Shown here: positions 16,957-25,396 of the stretch, piece after piece
How the letters are laid out: every line of letters begins with the position of its first letter
Position numbering within the stretch: position 1 is the first letter of the stretch
Assembly (NCBI GenBank): GCA_002690805.1
Contig: NZFW01000030.1
Span: 6,326-44,751 of the forward strand
Direction of reading: 5' to 3'
DNA length: 38,426 nucleotides
Origin: Flavobacteriaceae bacterium
GTDB taxonomy: Bacteria; Bacteroidota; Bacteroidia; Flavobacteriales; Flavobacteriaceae
Program-made: the position numbers and the translations under genes
Notes under the pieces: generated by a model
What the model was told of the DNA's origin: nothing
Databases searched by the model: none
Seen by the model: the letters and a program-made list of their open reading frames with translations, nothing else

Positions 16957-18384
16957 TCACCAATGATTTAGCCTATTTGCATCAAAGTTCAAATAGATAA
17001 AAATCATTAAACTAAAAGCTAGAAGATTTGAACCCCCTGAGCTTATGAACGGTAAGGGTATTCCAATTGTTGGAACAAGTCCGAGTGACATTCCAATATT
17101 TATAGTGAAGTGAGATAATATAAGAGAAGAAATTCCATAGATGAAATTTCTTCTATATATGTTTGATTGTTTCTCTGCCTGATTTAACATTCTGGTTATT
17201 AATATTAAGAAAACAATTATTAAACCAAAACTTCCAATAAACCCCCATTCTTCGCCAACAGTTGAAAAAATATAGTCTGTTTGTTGTTCTGGAACAAAAT
17301 TTCCTTTTGTTTGTGTGCCCTCTAAAAAACCTTTTCCAATTAATCCTCCAGAACCTATTGCTATTTTTGATTGATTAATATTATATCCTAAGCCTTTTGT
17401 GTCTTCGACAATCCCTAAAATTACGTTAAACCTATCTCGATGTCTTTGTTCAAATATAGAATTGAAAATGAAGTTAACGGATAAAACAAAAATAATAGAG
17501 GAAATCATATATATAAAAAAGGTAGATACTTTAATTTTTTTATATGATTTTTTAACAAAAAATATAATAATTAGAGTAATACATGCTATGGAAATAATTA
17601 TGTAGTTAAAAGAAAATAAAAGTGTAGAAATAAATAAAATTATCCCGAAAATAGAAATAATTAAGTATCTGAAGGACAATCCCTCTCTAAAAAAAATCAA
17701 GAACAAAGCTCCAAAGATAATTGCAGAGCCAGGATCTGGCTGAAGGATAATCAAAACCGACGGAACTAGTATTAAAATTATACCCTTAATTAAGGATCCA
17801 ATTTTTTTTAAATCAGTATTAAAGTCACTTAAATGTCTTGAAAGCGCAAAAACAGCTCCAATTTTTGCCAGTTCTGAAGGTTGAATACTTATTCCATTTA
17901 TGATATACCAAGAAGTTGCTGAGTTAATACTTATTCCAAAGAAAAATAATCCAATAAGACATAATATGGAAATAAAATATATTAGATAGGATAGTTGCTG
18001 AAAAAATTGTGTGCGAATAAATAAAATAAAAAAACCAAAAACAATACTAACAATAAATACTATGAAGTGTTTACCCGAGAGACTATTAATATCAATTAAT
18101 TGTTTAAAAGAAATGATCTCATTATGTTGTTTGTTGACTTCTTTATTTTTTTGAATTACTTTTTGAGTATTAATTTGTTTATCAATTGATTCATCGATTT
18201 CATTTGAAAACTCATTTGGTAATAAATTCCTGTCATTATAATTTTGATTTATTTGTAAATCAACTATTTGAGACTTGTTGGTATTATAAGTTGAAGAAAA
18301 TATGTTAATTAATCCGAAAAACACAAGAGATAAATAACATAAAATTACCACCCAATCAAGTCTGTAAAACAGTGGTTTATTCAT
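16957..18384 (-). CDS. rodA: Rod shape-determining SEDS glycosyltransferase RodA
   Basis: A 475-residue SEDS-family peptidoglycan polymerase that works with PBP2 in the elongasome. Family motifs include FFGISINSATSWYIING, QPSELAKIGAVFALSRHL, LQPDPGSAIIFGALF, EQQTDYIFSTVGEEWGFIG and the C-terminal GIPLPFISSGGSNLLAFS, spread over about ten helices. The protein is longer than the roughly 420 residues common in the family because the loop between the first two helices carries an extra hydrophilic, Asn/Gln/Lys/Ile-rich stretch (about residues 40-97). The start overlaps the end of mrdA by 8 bp, and rodA is last in the purH-mre-mrd run. It converges on the Tsp-type protease gene with 30 bp between stops. 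Confidence 0.94.
   Translation of the reverse strand: MNKPLFYRLDWVVILCYLSLVFFGLINIFSSTYNTNKSQIVDLQINQNYNDRNLLPNEFSNEIDESIDKQINTQKVIQKNKEVNKQHNEIISFKQLIDINSLSGKHFIVFIVSIVFGFFILFIRTQFFQQLSYLIYFISILCLIGLFFFGISINSATSWYIINGISIQPSELAKIGAVFALSRHLSDFNTDLKKIGSLIKGIILILVPSVLIILQPDPGSAIIFGALFLIFFREGLSFRYLIISIFGIILFISTLLFSFNYIIISIACITLIIIFFVKKSYKKIKVSTFFIYMISSIIFVLSVNFIFNSIFEQRHRDRFNVILGIVEDTKGLGYNINQSKIAIGSGGLIGKGFLEGTQTKGNFVPEQQTDYIFSTVGEEWGFIGSFGLIIVFLILITRMLNQAEKQSNIYRRNFIYGISSLILSHFTINIGMSLGLVPTIGIPLPFISSGGSNLLAFSLMIFIYLNFDANRLNHW
16962..17008. repeat. Nested inverted repeat in the 3' coding end of rodA
   Basis: Outer arms AATGATTT (16962-16969) and AAATCATT (17001-17008) enclose inner arms CTATTTG (16973-16979) and CAAATAG (16990-16996), both perfect, with a 10-base loop. 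The structure sits inside the last codons of rodA where transcription from prc arrives. No U-tract follows on either strand, so an ordinary rho-independent terminator is not supported. Confidence 0.45.
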
Positions 18385-20239
18385 TTATTTTAAAAGATTT
18401 ACCTGAAAAATACTTTGAATATTCACTTTCAAGACTCCCATTTAACATTCTATTTTCAAGCCATTTTCTTTTCACATTATTATTTAAATACTTCTCTATC
18501 ATTAGGCTTGCTATAGGAGCTGCCCATCTAGAACCCCAATATCCATTTTCAACGAAAACAGCCAATGCTATTTTAGGATTATCTTTAGGGGCAAAAGCAA
18601 TAAACATTGAATGATCTGTTAATTGTGTTTTTTTTCCATTCAATTTTATAAAATTTTCTACTGTTCCAGTTTTACCACAAATATTGATTCCATTAATCTT
18701 TGCAATTCTTGCTGTTCCATTTTTCACAACTTTTTCCATACCTTCAATTACTGGCTTAAAATGAATTGAATCAATAGATGTATAATTTTTTTTAAAAACC
18801 TTTATATTTTTATTGTCGTTTGTAGATTTAATAAAGTGAGGAGTTATAAAATAACCTCTATTAGCGATAGCAGCTGTAAAATTTGCCATTTGAATAGGAG
18901 TTGTTAAGACTTCACCTTGGCCAATTGAATTTGAAATTATAGTTGGTGCTTTCCACCCATCCTTTTTATACCATTTATTGTAATATTTTGAATCTGGAAT
19001 AAATCCAGGTTTCCCAATCGGCAAGTCGTAGCCTAAATATGCGCCTAATCCAAAACTTGAGAGATGATTTTTCCATGAATCTACACCCTTGCTCGAAGAG
19101 GTTTTTGAATTTATTATTTTTTTATATGTATTTGCGAAATAAGTATTACAGGATTGATAAATTGCACTTATTAAATTATTTTTTGTGCCAATTTTACAAT
19201 GACACTCCATAAAAGCTCCTTTGGCATAAAAATGTCCTCCATTACAACTGTATTCAGTATTTTGGTTTATCACTCCTTCTTGAAGCCCTATAAGGGCATT
19301 AAGAACTTTAAATGGTGATCCAGGAGAATATTGAGCTTGAAGGCCTCTATCAAATAATGGTTTTGAAATTGTGTCACCAGCAAGTTTTTTGTAATTATTT
19401 GATCTTTCTCTTCCTACTAAGATATTAGGGTTATAACTAGGAGCTGAAACTAAGGCTAAAATTTCTCCAGTCTCAGGTTCAATTGCAACTATTCCACCTT
19501 TTTTATTCTTAAAAAGACTTTCTCCATATTTTTGAAGCTCTAAATCAATAGTTAGGGTAATATGAGTGGCTTTTTTTGGCATAATATCATGTATTCCATC
19601 TTGAAAAGAGCCGATAACACTGTTGAATCGATCTTTTTGAAAAAAGTTTACTCCTTTTTTACCCCGAAGAATATCTTCATAATATTTTTCAATTCCTTGT
19701 CTACCAATCAGTTCACCAGGTTGATAATAAGGATCTTTATTTATATCATTTTCATTTACTTCACTTATATAGCCTAAAAAATTTGCTCCAATATCATGAA
19801 AATATTTTCTAATTGACTTTCTTTGAAGATAGAATCCTTTATAATTCCATAGCTTTTCTTGAATAAAAGCATGTTCTTCTGTAGAAATTTCACTTAGAAT
19901 AATTGATGGGATCTTATTTGAAAATTTTTTTGCTTTACTTAGTCTTAAATTCAATTGATTTTTAGAAAGATTTAATAGTTTACCTAATTCTATAGAGTCA
20001 AATTTATTTGTGTTTTCAGGAATAACCATTAAGTCGTATCCAGGTTGATTAGCAACTAGTATTTTATTATTTCTATCATAAATAAAACCCCTTTCAGGAA
20101 AAATAGGACTTTCAAGTATAGCATTGTTTTCGGATAAAAACTTATAATCAGAATTTATTAATTGAAGTTGGATTAGTCTAATTGTAAAAGTGAATACAAT
20201 TATAAAAGTAAAAATCTGTAAAAAATATTTCCTTATCAT
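18377..20239 (-). CDS. mrdA: Penicillin-binding protein 2 (elongation transpeptidase)
   Basis: A 620-residue class B transpeptidase that crosslinks side-wall peptidoglycan with RodA. It has one N-terminal membrane anchor (about residues 6-24), a pedestal domain with FPERGFIYDRNNKILVANQ (48-66), and a transpeptidase domain with Ser308 and Lys311 in SPGSPFK, SCN at 363-365 and KTGT at 523-526. All catalytic motifs are intact. Several cysteines and histidines (Cys332, His336, Cys346, His347, Cys348) cluster between the SxxK and SxN motifs, close to where a zinc site has been described in some PBP2 proteins. It overlaps mreD by 4 bp upstream and rodA by 8 bp downstream. Confidence 0.95.
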   Translation of the reverse strand: MIRKYFLQIFTFIIVFTFTIRLIQLQLINSDYKFLSENNAILESPIFPERGFIYDRNNKILVANQPGYDLMVIPENTNKFDSIELGKLLNLSKNQLNLRLSKAKKFSNKIPSIILSEISTEEHAFIQEKLWNYKGFYLQRKSIRKYFHDIGANFLGYISEVNENDINKDPYYQPGELIGRQGIEKYYEDILRGKKGVNFFQKDRFNSVIGSFQDGIHDIMPKKATHITLTIDLELQKYGESLFKNKKGGIVAIEPETGEILALVSAPSYNPNILVGRERSNNYKKLAGDTISKPLFDRGLQAQYSPGSPFKVLNALIGLQEGVINQNTEYSCNGGHFYAKGAFMECHCKIGTKNNLISAIYQSCNTYFANTYKKIINSKTSSSKGVDSWKNHLSSFGLGAYLGYDLPIGKPGFIPDSKYYNKWYKKDGWKAPTIISNSIGQGEVLTTPIQMANFTAAIANRGYFITPHFIKSTNDNKNIKVFKKNYTSIDSIHFKPVIEGMEKVVKNGTARIAKINGINICGKTGTVENFIKLNGKKTQLTDHSMFIAFAPKDNPKIALAVFVENGYWGSRWAAPIASLMIEKYLNNNVKRKWLENRMLNGSLESEYSKYFSGKSFKINE

Positions 20240-20736
20240 TTTTTAGAAATAAAACCTAGTGTGATTGAAATTACAATAAATGTTAAAATACCAGTTAAAA
20301 TTGTGTTCTTAACAATAAAAATAATTGAATCAGCGCTAAAGTATGACACCACAAAATAAACTAGATGATGGGTAAACACTATTAGTATAGTGAGCAAAAT
20401 TCTATGCTCTATTCTTGTTCCGCTAATCATCCCATTCGAAATATCAGCATTAACTCCAAAACAAAAGTTAATTAAGAAAGGTCTAATGTAACCAATAATT
20501 AAAGAGGCGATCGTATTTGCTCCAGGGTTTTGAGTTATAAGATCCATGATTAATCCTAAAGAAAAACAAAGTAAGATAAATTTTATTTTAGCCCCATCAA
20601 ACTTATAAATGAGAAAAAATATTATATAAAAAACAGGGTCAATATATCCTAAAAAGTCCCATGACTCAAAAAATATAATTTGAAGTATTATTCCAAGAAA
20701 AAAATATTTTACTAATCTTAAATTTTCAAGTAACAT
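20236..20736 (-). CDS. mreD: Rod shape-determining protein MreD
   Basis: A 166-residue membrane protein with about five hydrophobic helices and few charged loops, as expected of MreD, the least conserved elongasome subunit. The stretch FSLGLIMDLITQNPGANTIASLI (about 57-79) fits the MreD pattern GLxxDxxxxxxxG. The identification leans on position: its start overlaps the mreC stop by one base and its end overlaps the mrdA start by 4 bp. It links MreC to the rest of the complex in the inner membrane. Length is normal for Bacteroidota MreD. Confidence 0.88.
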   Translation of the reverse strand: MLLENLRLVKYFFLGIILQIIFFESWDFLGYIDPVFYIIFFLIYKFDGAKIKFILLCFSLGLIMDLITQNPGANTIASLIIGYIRPFLINFCFGVNADISNGMISGTRIEHRILLTILIVFTHHLVYFVVSYFSADSIIFIVKNTILTGILTFIVISITLGFISKK

Positions 20737-21524
20737 TATTCTAGACTTTTAATTTCTTTTTGATGAATATTTTTAATGACAAAAACATTAATCTCATTGG
20801 CAACTATATTGTTTAATGTAACATCAATCTCATAGTAACCGTTATCCTGAATTATTTTATAACCACTTACTAGCCCTATAAAAATTCCCTCAGGAAAATA
20901 AGTTGACATGCCCCCTGTTAGAATACTATCTCCCATTTCAACTTTATTTATTATTGGAATATTATTAAGAGTTACCTTATTGGTGTTTGTTCCATTCCAA
21001 TTTAATGATCCAAAAGCATTATTTTTTTTAAACTTAGCATTAATATTTAAATCGATATTTAAAATAGAAACAACACTAGAGTAATTTTTAGACACTGAGC
21101 TCACTACCCCTATTATTCCATTAGACGATATTACACCCATTTCTTTTTGTATACTGTCTTTTGAGCCTTTATTTATTATCAAATAGTTTCTGGAGGATTT
21201 TATGCTGTTTTTCACTACCTCTGCGTCATAAACATTATAGATTGTTTTTAACTCTACATCTTGAATATTTTTTTTATTTACTCTAAGCTCAATAAGTTTT
21301 TTGTTTTCAGCCAAAAGTTCTTCATTTATCTTTTTTAGATTAAAGTATCGATTAAACATTGCTGAAATTCCATGAATATTCCCACTTATTTCGATAATTG
21401 ACTTATCAATTTTTGATTTATGATACAAGCTCCGATTTCTTAAGAAAAAAATTGATAAAACAAATAGTGATATGAAAAGAATTAAGTTTTTATTCTTTAA
21501 GATTGTATTAAATATCTGTTGCAT
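20736..21524 (-). CDS. mreC: Rod shape-determining protein MreC
   Basis: A 262-residue bitopic protein: one N-terminal helix (about residues 12-28), a coiled-coil stretch (about 55-85, NRYFNLKKINEELLAENKKLIELR), then a periplasmic double beta-barrel domain containing INKGSKDSIQKEMGVISSNGIIGVVSSVS, the most conserved part of MreC. It connects cytoplasmic MreB filaments to PBP2 and RodA. It starts 4 bp after mreB and overlaps mreD by one base. The protein is at the shorter end of the family, with no visible defect. Confidence 0.93.
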   Translation of the reverse strand: MQQIFNTILKNKNLILFISLFVLSIFFLRNRSLYHKSKIDKSIIEISGNIHGISAMFNRYFNLKKINEELLAENKKLIELRVNKKNIQDVELKTIYNVYDAEVVKNSIKSSRNYLIINKGSKDSIQKEMGVISSNGIIGVVSSVSKNYSSVVSILNIDLNINAKFKKNNAFGSLNWNGTNTNKVTLNNIPIINKVEMGDSILTGGMSTYFPEGIFIGLVSGYKIIQDNGYYEIDVTLNNIVANEINVFVIKNIHQKEIKSLE

Positions 21525-21528
21525 TAGA

Positions 21529-22548
21529 TTATTTAATCAATATTGTTTTAAATTTATCAATATTTTTTAGTGTAATCCCTGTTCCTCTTACCACAGCCTG
21601 TAAAGGATCTTCAGCAACATATACCGGAAGATCAGTTTTCCTAGATAACCTCTTATCTAAACCTCTAAGAAGAGCACCTCCTCCTGCTAAATATATACCT
21701 GTATTATATATATCTGCGGCTAATTCAGGTGGTGTTTGGGCTAATGCTTCCATAATAGCATCTTCTATTCTAATTATTGATTTATCTAGGGCTTTCGATA
21801 TTTCTATATAAGATATCATGGATTGCTTTGGTTTACCAGTTAAAAGATCCCTTCCTTGAACTGACATTTTATCTGGGGGGCTTTCAAGATCTTCAATAAC
21901 AGCACCTATCATGATTTTAATTTTTTCGGCTGTTCTATCACCAACATACAGATTATGTTTACTTCGCATATAGTAAACAATATCATTTGTAAAAACATCT
22001 CCAGCAATTTTAATGGATTTATCACAAACTATTCCAGATAAAGCAATTACTGCAATTTCCGTAGTCCCTCCACCAATATCTACAATCATGTTTCCTTTTG
22101 GTTGCATAATATCAATTCCGATACCAATAGCTGCTGCCATTGGTTCATGAATTAAATAAACTTCTTTTCCGTTAACTCTTTCAGCAGATTCTTTAACTGC
22201 TCTCATTTCTACTTCTGTTATTCCGGATGGAATACAAATCACCATTCTAAGAGAGGGTGTAATGAAACGTTTTTTTAGACTCGGAATACTCCTAATCAAT
22301 TTACTTATCATTTGCTCAGAGGCATTAAAATCAGCAATTACTCCGTCTTTAAGCGGTCTAATTGTTTTAATGTTTTCATGTGTTTTTCCTTGCATCATGC
22401 TAGCCTCATTTCCGATTGCAATAATTTTATTTGTTGTTCTATCAATAGCAACAATAGATGGGCTGTCGACTACTACTTTGTCATTATGAATAATTAAAGT
22501 ATTAGCTGTACCAAGATCAATTGCAATTTCTTCAGTAAAAATTCCCAT
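21529..22548 (-). CDS. mreB: Rod shape-determining actin homologue MreB
   Basis: A 339-residue bacterial actin that positions the cell-wall elongation complex. Nucleotide-binding motifs are intact: IDLGTANTLI near the N-terminus (phosphate 1), VDIGGGTTEIAVI at about 157-169 (phosphate 2) and AGGGALLRGLDKRL at about 289-302 (adenosine). The N-terminal MGIFTEEIAIDLG lacks an obvious amphipathic helix of the E. coli type, although a hydrophobic tip is kept. It is followed by mreC at 4 bp. The 34 bp between purH and mreB contain a 15-bp palindrome (22564-22578). Presence of the full mre set suggests a rod-shaped cell. Confidence 0.97.
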   Translation of the reverse strand: MGIFTEEIAIDLGTANTLIIHNDKVVVDSPSIVAIDRTTNKIIAIGNEASMMQGKTHENIKTIRPLKDGVIADFNASEQMISKLIRSIPSLKKRFITPSLRMVICIPSGITEVEMRAVKESAERVNGKEVYLIHEPMAAAIGIGIDIMQPKGNMIVDIGGGTTEIAVIALSGIVCDKSIKIAGDVFTNDIVYYMRSKHNLYVGDRTAEKIKIMIGAVIEDLESPPDKMSVQGRDLLTGKPKQSMISYIEISKALDKSIIRIEDAIMEALAQTPPELAADIYNTGIYLAGGGALLRGLDKRLSRKTDLPVYVAEDPLQAVVRGTGITLKNIDKFKTILIK

Positions 22549-22563
22549 TGTTTATATAGTTAA

Positions 22564-22578
22564 TTACCTTAAAGGTAA
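22564..22578. repeat. 15-bp palindrome between purH and mreB
   Basis: TTACCTT and AAGGTAA flank a single central base, a perfect palindrome located 15 bp before the mreB start and just after the purH stop. The loop would be too small for a strong terminator, and no U-tract follows. A protein-binding site is possible; nothing further supports it. Confidence 0.3.
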
Positions 22579-22582
22579 GTAT

Positions 22583-24106
22583 TTAATGTTTAAAATGACG
22601 AACTCCAGTAAATACCATTGACATATTATTTTCATTACAATAATTAATGGATAATTCATCTTTAATTGATCCTCCAGGTTGAATAACTGATTCAATACCA
22701 CTTTTATTTGCTATTTCAACACAGTCAGGAAAAGGGAAAAAAGCATCGCTTGCCATGACTGCCCCTGATAAATTAAAATTAAAACTATTAGCCTTGTTTA
22801 TAGCTTGCTTTAGCGCATCAACTCTTGAAGTTTGACCTGTTCCAGATGATAGAAGTTTTTGATTTTTAACTAATACTATTGTATTAGACTTTGTGTGTTT
22901 AGAAATTTTAGAAGCGAAGATTAAATCTAAAACTTTTTCATTGTCTGGGATATTTTTAGTTACATTTTTAAAACTATTTGGATTATCAGTTTTTAAATCT
23001 TTTTGTTGAACTAGATAACCATTTAAGCATGTTTTGACAATAGTTTTAGGTAACGGATTGTCTTTTTGGATTAATATTATTCTATTTTTTTTCGATTTAA
23101 GAATATTTAAAGATTCTTGACTATAACGAGGAGCAATAATAACCTCAAAAAATAAATTATTAATTGATTTTGCGGATGCATAGTCCACCTCTTTGTTACA
23201 AATTAAGACTCCTCCAAAAGCAGAAATAGGATCTCCAGATAATGCATCTTCATATGCCTCCAATAAACTATCTCTTATTGCTAGCCCACAAGCATTATTA
23301 TGTTTAAGAATAGCAAATGTAAAATTGCTTTTATCAAATTCATTAATTAATTGAATTGCAGAATCAATATCAAGCAAATTATTATATGAAATTTCTTTAC
23401 CATTAACTTGTTCAATTATATCATTTATTTTTCCATAAAATACTCCTTCTTGATGCGGATTTTCTCCATAACGTAATTCTTTATTTCTAAGTTCACTTAT
23501 TTTTAAAACTGTTTCAGAATTATTAAAATAATTGAAAATATTTGTATCATAATGAGATGAAGTGTTAAAGGCCTTAACAGCAAATCTCTTTCTGTCATTA
23601 AGTGAAGTAACTCCATTGTTTTTATTTAATAATTGATTAAATTCTTTGTAATCATTTTTATTAGATACACAAAAAACATTATGAAAGTTTTTAGCAGCAG
23701 CTCTTATCAAAGCAATACCTCCAATATCTATTTTTTCAATTATTTCTTCTTGCTCTGCCCCCAATCTAAGGGTTTCTTCAAATGGATAAAGATCAACAAT
23801 AACAAGATCAATTTGGGGTATACTAAATTTTTTTAAATCATTTAAATCAGATTTTTTATTTTGTCTATTTAAAATCCCTCCAAATATTTTCGGATGAAGA
23901 GTTTTCACTCTTCCACCTAAAATAGATGGGTAACTTGTTATTTCTTCAACAGCAGTTACGGGATATCCTAAAGATCTGATATGTTTTTCTGTTCCACCCG
24001 TTGAATATATTTTAACATTATTTTTAATTAAATTTTCTAATATTGGCTTTAAACCCTCTTTATTAAAGACTGAAATTAGGGCAGATGAAATTTTAATTGG
24101 GTTCAT
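22583..24106 (-). CDS. purH: Bifunctional AICAR formyltransferase/IMP cyclohydrolase
   Basis: A 507-residue enzyme for the last two steps of IMP synthesis. The N-terminal MGS-like cyclohydrolase domain (about 1-140) has STGGTEKHIRSLG and the GGRVKTLHPKIFGGIL signature. The C-terminal AICARFT domain has RYGENPHQEG near residue 220 and the catalytic Lys-His pair in ILKHNNACG near residue 266, plus SDAFFPFPD. Length and motifs are complete. Its start lies within the last codons of the GAF protein (14 bp overlap), and mreB follows after 34 bp. Joining of purH to the mre genes is a recurring flavobacterial arrangement. Confidence 0.96.
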   Translation of the reverse strand: MNPIKISSALISVFNKEGLKPILENLIKNNVKIYSTGGTEKHIRSLGYPVTAVEEITSYPSILGGRVKTLHPKIFGGILNRQNKKSDLNDLKKFSIPQIDLVIVDLYPFEETLRLGAEQEEIIEKIDIGGIALIRAAAKNFHNVFCVSNKNDYKEFNQLLNKNNGVTSLNDRKRFAVKAFNTSSHYDTNIFNYFNNSETVLKISELRNKELRYGENPHQEGVFYGKINDIIEQVNGKEISYNNLLDIDSAIQLINEFDKSNFTFAILKHNNACGLAIRDSLLEAYEDALSGDPISAFGGVLICNKEVDYASAKSINNLFFEVIIAPRYSQESLNILKSKKNRIILIQKDNPLPKTIVKTCLNGYLVQQKDLKTDNPNSFKNVTKNIPDNEKVLDLIFASKISKHTKSNTIVLVKNQKLLSSGTGQTSRVDALKQAINKANSFNFNLSGAVMASDAFFPFPDCVEIANKSGIESVIQPGGSIKDELSINYCNENNMSMVFTGVRHFKH

Positions 24107-24584
24107 GAATTTTAATTTTATTAGTTATCATTTTTTTTGCAATTAAATTGCAAACTGATTCTAATAGTCTAACATCATCATTATTGAATGGGTTCAGGGA
24201 CTTAGAATCAACATCAATTTGCCCAATATTTTGGCCTTCTAAAAATATTGGCACTACTAATTCTGATTTTACATTTACATTACATGAAATATAATTTTTT
24301 TCTTTTTCAACATCAGGGACATTAAAACTTTTATTGGATAAAGCAACTTGACCACAAATTCCTTTTCCAAATGGAATTTTTTTATGTTCTGTTTCATTAC
24401 CTGCAAATGAATAAAGAAAAAGTTCTTTTCTTTTGTGGTCAGCAAAGTAAAACCCAACCCAGTCAAAGTGTATTATCTTTTCTTTAAGAGTTTTACAAAT
24501 TTCATCTAAGGATTCTTTAAAACACAAGGATTTATTCTGAAATATCGTTTCAATAATCTTAAGAGCTTCAGAAAATATTTTCAA
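24093..24584 (-). CDS. GAF-domain protein, free methionine-(R)-sulfoxide reductase type
   Basis: A 163-residue single GAF domain of the YebR/fRMsr group, which reduces free methionine-(R)-sulfoxide. Matches include FDWVGFYFAD (40-49), IPFGKGICGQVA, and the C-terminal GQIDVDSKSLNPFNNDD. Two cysteines line up with the redox cysteines of the E. coli enzyme: Cys77 in GKGICG and Cys101 in YISCN. The third cysteine found in E. coli (before the IPxGxG motif) is replaced by NETEHKK, so catalysis by a two-cysteine cycle is possible but unproven. It is first in the run that continues with purH (14 bp overlap) and is divergent from the HMA-membrane fusion gene. Confidence 0.82.
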   Translation of the reverse strand: MKIFSEALKIIETIFQNKSLCFKESLDEICKTLKEKIIHFDWVGFYFADHKRKELFLYSFAGNETEHKKIPFGKGICGQVALSNKSFNVPDVEKEKNYISCNVNVKSELVVPIFLEGQNIGQIDVDSKSLNPFNNDDVRLLESVCNLIAKKMITNKIKIHEPN

Positions 24585-24672
24585 AACTTATTTTTTTACT
24601 AAAATATTAAATAAATTAAGGGTATATGTTTTTTTTAGTTACAAAAATCATAATTTTATTTAACTTATACCA

Positions 24673-25359
24673 ATGAAGAAAACATTCAATATTTCTGGAA
24701 TGACATGTTTAAGTTGTCAAAAATTCATTGAATCAAAAATTTCTTCTTTACCAAATGTTGATAATGTTTTAGTTAGTTTTGAGAATGAATATGTTGAAAT
24801 TCATTCTAAGAGTATAATTGATGATAATGATATTCAAAAAGTTATTGGCTCTAAATATTCCATAGATTATAACAATAAAAATAAATCAAAAAGCAAGCTA
24901 AGTCAATTAAAACCTCTTTTCTTAATTTTTATATATTTAGTTTTTGGAACATATTTTTTAAATTATAACAGTTTTACTTACAAAAAATCCATGACTGACT
25001 TCATGGGTTTATTTTTTTTAGTATTTAGTTTTTTTAAATTTTTGGATTATTCAACTTTTCCCATTAGTTTTTCAAAGTACGATCCAATTGCAAAAAAATC
25101 AATTTTGTATGCAAAAGCATACCCATTTTTAGAATTAATTTTAGCTATCTGTTTTTTATTTAATTGGAAAATAAAAATTACTTCCCTCATTACTTTTTGT
25201 ATACTATTGGCAACAACTTTGGGAGTAATTAAATCTCTATTCAGTAAAGATCAAATTGAATGTGCTTGTTTAGGGACATCTATGAAATTACCTATGACTG
25301 AAGCCACATTAATAGAAAATATTATTATGATTTCTATGGCATCAAGTTTTTTAATTTAA
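24673..25359 (+). CDS. HMA metal-binding domain fused to a MauE/DoxX-like membrane domain
   Basis: A 228-residue fusion. Residues 1-65 form a heavy-metal-associated domain with GMTCLSC (Cys12 and Cys15), the metal-binding loop found in CopZ and MerP-type proteins. A polar linker (66-80) leads to a membrane domain with about four or five helices (81-97, 110-126, 148-165, 168-187, 211-226) resembling MauE/DoxX redox-associated proteins. A CACLG motif (Cys197 and Cys199) before the last helix is typical of MauE-like proteins. The HMA domain has no signal peptide and should be cytoplasmic. Three further cysteine-rich envelope genes follow on the same strand. The role is probably metal or thiol handling at the inner membrane; the metal is unknown. 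Confidence 0.78.
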   Translation: MKKTFNISGMTCLSCQKFIESKISSLPNVDNVLVSFENEYVEIHSKSIIDDNDIQKVIGSKYSIDYNNKNKSKSKLSQLKPLFLIFIYLVFGTYFLNYNSFTYKKSMTDFMGLFFLVFSFFKFLDYSTFPISFSKYDPIAKKSILYAKAYPFLELILAICFLFNWKIKITSLITFCILLATTLGVIKSLFSKDQIECACLGTSMKLPMTEATLIENIIMISMASSFLI

Positions 25360-25365
25360 ATAATG

Positions 25366-25373
25366 TATTTTTG
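25366..25373 (+). promoter_or_regulatory. Candidate -7 element upstream of the HYC_CC_PP gene
   Basis: TATTTTTG matches TAnnTTTG exactly and lies 23 bp before the start at 25397. No clear TTTG is found at the -33 position. If real, the three downstream envelope genes can be expressed separately from the HMA-membrane fusion gene. Confidence 0.4.
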
Positions 25374-25396
25374 TGAAATAATCTGGCAGAAGTTAT

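Noticed and set aside
22564-22578. purH terminator at the palindrome before mreB
   Set aside because: The arms leave almost no loop and no T-run follows, so it was kept only as a palindrome.
24621-24671. GGTATA/TATACC inverted repeat upstream of the HMA-membrane fusion gene
   Set aside because: Only 6 bp arms with 39 bp between them in very AT-rich DNA; chance is the simpler explanation.
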